14,066 bases of DNA, from contig JAQURU010000013.1 in assembly GCA_028715435.1 (NCBI GenBank), positions 1-14,066 on the forward strand, read 5' to 3'. Below the pieces are notes generated by a model. The model worked only from the letters and a program-made list of their open reading frames with translations, was not told the origin of the DNA and ran no database searches. Both the position numbers and the translations under genes were made by a program. Of this stretch, positions 10,971-14,066 are shown in pieces (position 1 is the stretch's first letter; the number at the start of each line of letters is the position of its first letter). This stretch comes from Minisyncoccota bacterium. Its GTDB lineage: Bacteria; Patescibacteriota; Minisyncoccia; Minisyncoccales; CG1-02-41-26.

Positions 10971-12196
10971 ACTAAATCTTTTCTTTTAAATAAAATTGAT
11001 AAAAGCGTTATTAGCCAGAATATGCCGTTTAAAAAAGGAAAAATAATAATAAATAAAACAACATTTCTTTTTGACGGGCCCGGGTCTTTAGTAAACTTTT
11101 TGCTTAAAAATATGTAAACCAGAAAAGCCCCTAAAGTTATTAACCCCAAGAACAATAAAGGAGTTATATCAAATTTTATCCAATCTGGCAAGGCAAAAGA
11201 AAATCTAAAGAAGTCAGCTTTAGCTAAAAGAAGCTGGTTCAGCTTTGAATAAGAAAAATCCAGGGTTCTGTAAATAGTGTAAATGAATAAAGCTATTGTG
11301 ATAAAACAGCCAACCACGCTGTTTAAAAGTAAGTAAGCCAAATTGCCGTGTTTTCTTATATCAAGCAATTCAGGATAATCTTTATAATTTAAAAGCCCGC
11401 CCTTGTTCCACCTTAAACGCTGTTTTAGAAGTTCTTTAAATGTTTTGCATCCTTGGGTGTACACAATGGCGTCAACAGCTTGAGTAATTACCAGGTTATT
11501 TTTTTGCATACGGAAAGCCATTTCTAAATCTTCGGTTTGATGAGCTTTTTTGTAAGGGCCGATTTTAGTAAAAACTTTTTTATTAAAAACCGATAAAGGC
11601 CCTGGCACAACATTAATTCCATTTAAAAAAGAGAAAACTTTTTTCAAAAAATTACCCATCAAATATTCAACATATTGAACGCCCTCTAAAATGTTTTTTG
11701 GGTTGGCCACTCTCACTGAAGATATAACCGCCATTACTTTTGAATCTTCGAACTGTTCCATTATTTTTTTTAAGGAGTCCTTATGCAAAAAAGAATCAGC
11801 ATCAACTGTGCCAAGATAAGGGCAGGTTGATTTGATAATGCCCAAATTCAAAGCGGTATATTTGCCTCCGTTTTCTTTATGAAAAACTTTTATGCGAGAA
11901 TCTTTTTGGGCAAATTCCCGGGCAACCTTTAATGTGCCATCGACGCTGCCATCATCAATAACAATGATTTCTAAATTGTTTCTTGGGTAATCCAAGTCAA
12001 AAAATGATTGTAATGTTTTCCCTAAAGTTTTTTCTTCGTTATAGCAGGGAACAACCAAAGAAACCCTTGGGCTAAACTTTCTTTTAGGTTTGTAATAAAT
12101 TTCTTTTTTATATTCAAAAACAGTGCTGAAAACAAAAACAGCAAAATATAAGGCCATAAATATAGAGAAATAAGCTAAAATGTCTTCTATTATCAT
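10961..12196 (-). CDS. Membrane glycosyltransferase family 2 (processive, PgaC/IcaA-like)
   Basis: 411 residues. An N-terminal membrane helix (about 5-28) precedes a GT-A domain: VSLVVPCYNEEKTLGKTL, VIDDGSVDGT (Asp81, Asp82), NGGKYTALNLG, VDADSF (Asp132, Asp134), PGPLSVFNKKVF, HQTEDLEMAFRM (Glu222, Asp223) and QRLRW (259-263, the Q/RxxRW motif). Three or more C-terminal helices (about 285-310, 345-365 and 378-403) follow. This arrangement is that of processive synthases such as poly-beta-1,6-GlcNAc, cellulose and hyaluronan synthases, which build and export polysaccharide using UDP-sugars. The sugar cannot be told from sequence. It starts 10 bases after the recG stop. Co-transcription with recG is likely. 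Confidence 0.88.
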   Translation of the reverse strand: MIIEDILAYFSIFMALYFAVFVFSTVFEYKKEIYYKPKRKFSPRVSLVVPCYNEEKTLGKTLQSFFDLDYPRNNLEIIVIDDGSVDGTLKVAREFAQKDSRIKVFHKENGGKYTALNLGIIKSTCPYLGTVDADSFLHKDSLKKIMEQFEDSKVMAVISSVRVANPKNILEGVQYVEYLMGNFLKKVFSFLNGINVVPGPLSVFNKKVFTKIGPYKKAHQTEDLEMAFRMQKNNLVITQAVDAIVYTQGCKTFKELLKQRLRWNKGGLLNYKDYPELLDIRKHGNLAYLLLNSVVGCFITIALFIYTIYRTLDFSYSKLNQLLLAKADFFRFSFALPDWIKFDITPLLFLGLITLGAFLVYIFLSKKFTKDPGPSKRNVVLFIIIFPFLNGIFWLITLLSILFKRKDLVWD

Positions 12197-12206
12197 TTTG
12201 TTCTTT

Positions 12207-14066
12207 TTATTCTAAATGAATTTTTTCATTAAAAGCAGCGATTTTTTGGTTTAGAACTGTATATTGCCTTAAAAAAGGGTCGCTTGTCAATAGGTTTTTG
12301 GCTGCTGTTCTAGTGGTTTCCACTAATTGCAAGTTATTTAAGTTAGACATTGCAATGTCGGGCAAGCCCCATTGTTTAACGCCCGTCAAACTGCCAGGCC
12401 CTCTAATTTCTAAATCTTTTTGGGCTAATTCAAATCCGTTTTTTGCTTTTATAACAGCTGACAGCCTGGCTTTAGTGTTTTTGCTGGGAGAGTCAGCAAA
12501 TAAAAAGCAGTATGATTGCAAGTCGCTTCTGCCAACCCTGCCTCTAAATTGATGGATTTGGGCTAAGCCAAAGTGTTCCGCTCCTTCAATTAAAATAACA
12601 GTAGCTTGGGGGATATCCACCCCCACCTCAACTACAGAGGTTGAAACCAAAACTTGAGTGCGGTTATTTTTAAAGTCCCGCATTATTTTTTCTTTTTCTG
12701 CTACCTTTAATTTACCATGGATTAAAGCCACTTTAAACTCTGGGAATATTTCTTTAGATAATTTTTCGTACTCCTCTTTTACTGCTTTAGCTGTGGCCCA
12801 AAAGTTTGTTCGAGCCGAGCCCGCTTCTCGGCCCACTAAGCCGAGGGGTGGGCTCGGCTTAGTCTCTGGCGTATCTATCCTGGGGCAAATAACAAAACAT
12901 TGCTCGCCTTGTTTCAGCCGCTTTTTTATAAAATCATAAGCAGCTTGCCTTTCTGTTGGGCTAAAGATTTTAGTGATAATTGGCTTTCGGCCTTGAGGCA
13001 TTTGGTCAAGCAAAGATAAGTCCAAATCCCCATAAATTGTTAAAGCTAAAGTTCTTGGAATAGGCGTGGCCGTCATTGATAAAAAGTGGGGAATACCACC
13101 GCCCTTGGTGGTCAATTTTGCTCTTTGCTTAACGCCAAACCTGTGCTGTTCATCAACAACCACCAAGCCAAGCTTGCCAAACCTTACCTTATCTTGGATT
13201 AAAGCGTGGGTGCCAATTAACAAATCAATTTCTCCTTTTTTCGTTCTTTCTAAAATTCTGGCTCGGGAAATCTCAATGGTTTCTGGCATAAACTGGCCGT
13301 CTTTTTCATAGCCAAGTTTTTGGGAAATGATTTGGTCTTTTTTGCCAGTTAATAAAGCAATCTTTATTTTTGATTTTCTTAATAAAATTGCCGCTGTTCT
13401 AAAATGCTGGGTAGCTAAAATTTCAGTTGGGGCCATAATAGCTGTTTGATAGCCATTTTTGAAAGCATTTAAAGCGCCAATTAAAGCCACCAATGTTTTA
13501 CCCGAGCCCACGTCGCCCTCTAAAAGCCGGCTCATTGGGCTTGGCTTTTCGGTGTCTTTTAAAATCTGCCAAGCGCATTTTTTTTGGCTGTCAGTCAATT
13601 TAAAAGGCAATGAGTCAACGAATTTTTTAATTTCTTCCGCTTTAATGGGAATAACAGGGGCTTTTTGCTGGTTTATTTTAAGCCGTTCCCTTAAAACAAA
13701 AAGTTCTATTAAAAAAAGTTCTTCAAAAGCAAATCTGTTTTTGGCTTTTTGAGCTAATTCAACAGAATCGGGAAAATGGGCTTGATAGAGCGCTTGAGAA
13801 AACGGCATTAAGCTATGCTCTTTTATAATTTCCTGGGGCAGAAATTCTTTTTGCGAACTAATAATTTGAGGTAGCGCTTTAGCAAAAAAATTGCGAAACC
13901 ATCTTGATGTTAGCCCAATTGTTTCTTGATAGATAGGAACTATTCTGCCAGCGTGCCTCACCCCGTTAGAAGCTCTGCCTCTAACGGGGTCCACGATTTC
14001 GTATATTGGGCTGGATAAAAACAGCCCTGTTTTGCCAGAGCTAAGCTCAGCTTTGCCTTGTTTCAA
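12207..14066 (-). CDS. recG: ATP-dependent DNA helicase RecG (N-terminus outside window)
   Basis: 619 residues are visible and the frame remains open at the window edge, so the true start lies beyond 14066. RecG remodels stalled forks and branch-migrates Holliday junctions. Visible parts: the end of the wedge domain (GRIVPIYQETIGLTSRWFR), then helicase motifs LTDSQKKCAW, LLEGDVGSGKTLVAL (Walker A, 184-191), APTEILATQH, GTHALIQ, VVVDEQHRFG (DEQH 305-308), SMTATPIPRTL, STSVVEVGVDIPQA, QIHQFRGRVGRS and the C-terminal DLEIRGPGSLTGVKQWGLPD, all typical of RecG. Two odd segments, VDPVRGRASNGVRHA (24-38) and about KPSPPLGLVGREAGSARTN (403-421), are encoded by palindromic DNA and look like in-frame insertions at variable positions. 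All catalytic motifs are intact. Confidence 0.95.
   Translation of the reverse strand: MKQGKAELSSGKTGLFLSSPIYEIVDPVRGRASNGVRHAGRIVPIYQETIGLTSRWFRNFFAKALPQIISSQKEFLPQEIIKEHSLMPFSQALYQAHFPDSVELAQKAKNRFAFEELFLIELFVLRERLKINQQKAPVIPIKAEEIKKFVDSLPFKLTDSQKKCAWQILKDTEKPSPMSRLLEGDVGSGKTLVALIGALNAFKNGYQTAIMAPTEILATQHFRTAAILLRKSKIKIALLTGKKDQIISQKLGYEKDGQFMPETIEISRARILERTKKGEIDLLIGTHALIQDKVRFGKLGLVVVDEQHRFGVKQRAKLTTKGGGIPHFLSMTATPIPRTLALTIYGDLDLSLLDQMPQGRKPIITKIFSPTERQAAYDFIKKRLKQGEQCFVICPRIDTPETKPSPPLGLVGREAGSARTNFWATAKAVKEEYEKLSKEIFPEFKVALIHGKLKVAEKEKIMRDFKNNRTQVLVSTSVVEVGVDIPQATVILIEGAEHFGLAQIHQFRGRVGRSDLQSYCFLFADSPSKNTKARLSAVIKAKNGFELAQKDLEIRGPGSLTGVKQWGLPDIAMSNLNNLQLVETTRTAAKNLLTSDPFLRQYTVLNQKIAAFNEKIHLE
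12813..12863 (-). repeat. Nested palindromic insertion in recG (middle)
   Basis: A 10-bp stem, AGCCGAGCCC (12813-12822) with 12850-12859, encloses a 6-bp stem, CTCGGC (12827-12832) with 12840-12845. An alternative perfect 11-bp hairpin joins 12835-12845 and 12853-12863. It is GC-rich against an AT-rich gene. Confidence 0.8.
13952..13995 (-). repeat. Palindromic insertion in recG (wedge-domain end)
   Basis: A perfect 11-bp stem, ACCCCGTTAGA (13960-13970) with 13980-13990, has a nine-base loop. An outer CGTG/CACG pair (13952-13955, 13992-13995) extends it. It encodes VDPVRGRASNGVRHA, 15 residues between the otherwise adjacent SSPIYEI and GRIVPIYQ. Confidence 0.8.

Noticed and set aside
13097..13114. 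ACCACC/GGTGGT hairpin in recG as a third palindromic insertion
   Set aside because: The stem is only 6 bp and the protein there (KLTTKGGGIPHF) has the usual RecG length, so it is probably chance.
14064..14066. TTG at the window edge as the recG start
   Set aside because: RecG proteins are longer at the N-terminus and the frame is open to the edge, so the gene simply continues outside.

Overview
The window looks like AT-rich chromosomal DNA from a reduced-genome bacterium, most likely Patescibacteria/CPR (Parcubacteria-like). This is inferred from several things: short overlapping genes, almost no Shine-Dalgarno sequences, small pilin-like proteins of the type IV secretion pilin kind annotated in CPR, an endonuclease Q-type PHP protein, a GT2 enzyme and PrsW in small operons, and runs of TTTTTGA-type heptamers and short palindromes inside genes. 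TGA is used as a stop (hsp20, tsaD) and no gene needs TGA read-through, so the standard code applies.

Plus-strand block, 1-5531: the C-terminal part of an exported FKBP prolyl isomerase; an ATP-cone/Mrr-like nuclease; a PPC/DUF296 protein; then a tight run of tsaC (t6A synthesis), a xylose-isomerase/endonuclease IV-fold TIM-barrel protein, an endonuclease Q family PHP protein, a greA-like factor and an HD-domain hydrolase. Terminators lie at 1238-1269 and 5563-5587, and promoter-like sequences overlap or abut them.

Pilin block, 5588-7340: three tandem secreted two-helix T4SS-pilin-like genes. Their C-terminal membrane hairpins share a 125-bp segment that is 98-99% identical in DNA, while their Cys-containing ectodomains are unrelated. 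One carries an EF-hand-type loop and one a CxxGYxC-type module. A strong hairpin terminator ends the block.

Central block, 7341-10250: tRNA-Leu(UAG) on plus, a bidirectional terminator, then a minus-strand operon tsaD-prsW-hsp20, and tRNA-Glu(UUC) on plus with another bidirectional terminator. TsaD is enlarged by Lys-rich insertions encoded by heptamer repeats. The Hsp20 has a long acidic-then-basic charged N-terminal tail.

Minus-strand block, 10251-14066: recG (5' end outside the window), a membrane GT2 glycosyltransferase and a membrane-anchored thioredoxin-fold CPSC protein, closely spaced and read in that order. RecG contains two in-frame insertions that are near-perfect DNA palindromes, resembling the palindromic elements known inside Rickettsia genes.

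Together the genes cover t6A tRNA modification (tsaC and tsaD), DNA repair and recombination (EndoQ, RecG, possibly the TIM barrel), transcription elongation, proteostasis, and envelope or surface functions (pilins, GT2, thioredoxin-like protein, PrsW, exported FKBP). The most unusual material is the modular pilin family and the palindromic or heptameric insertions in conserved genes.
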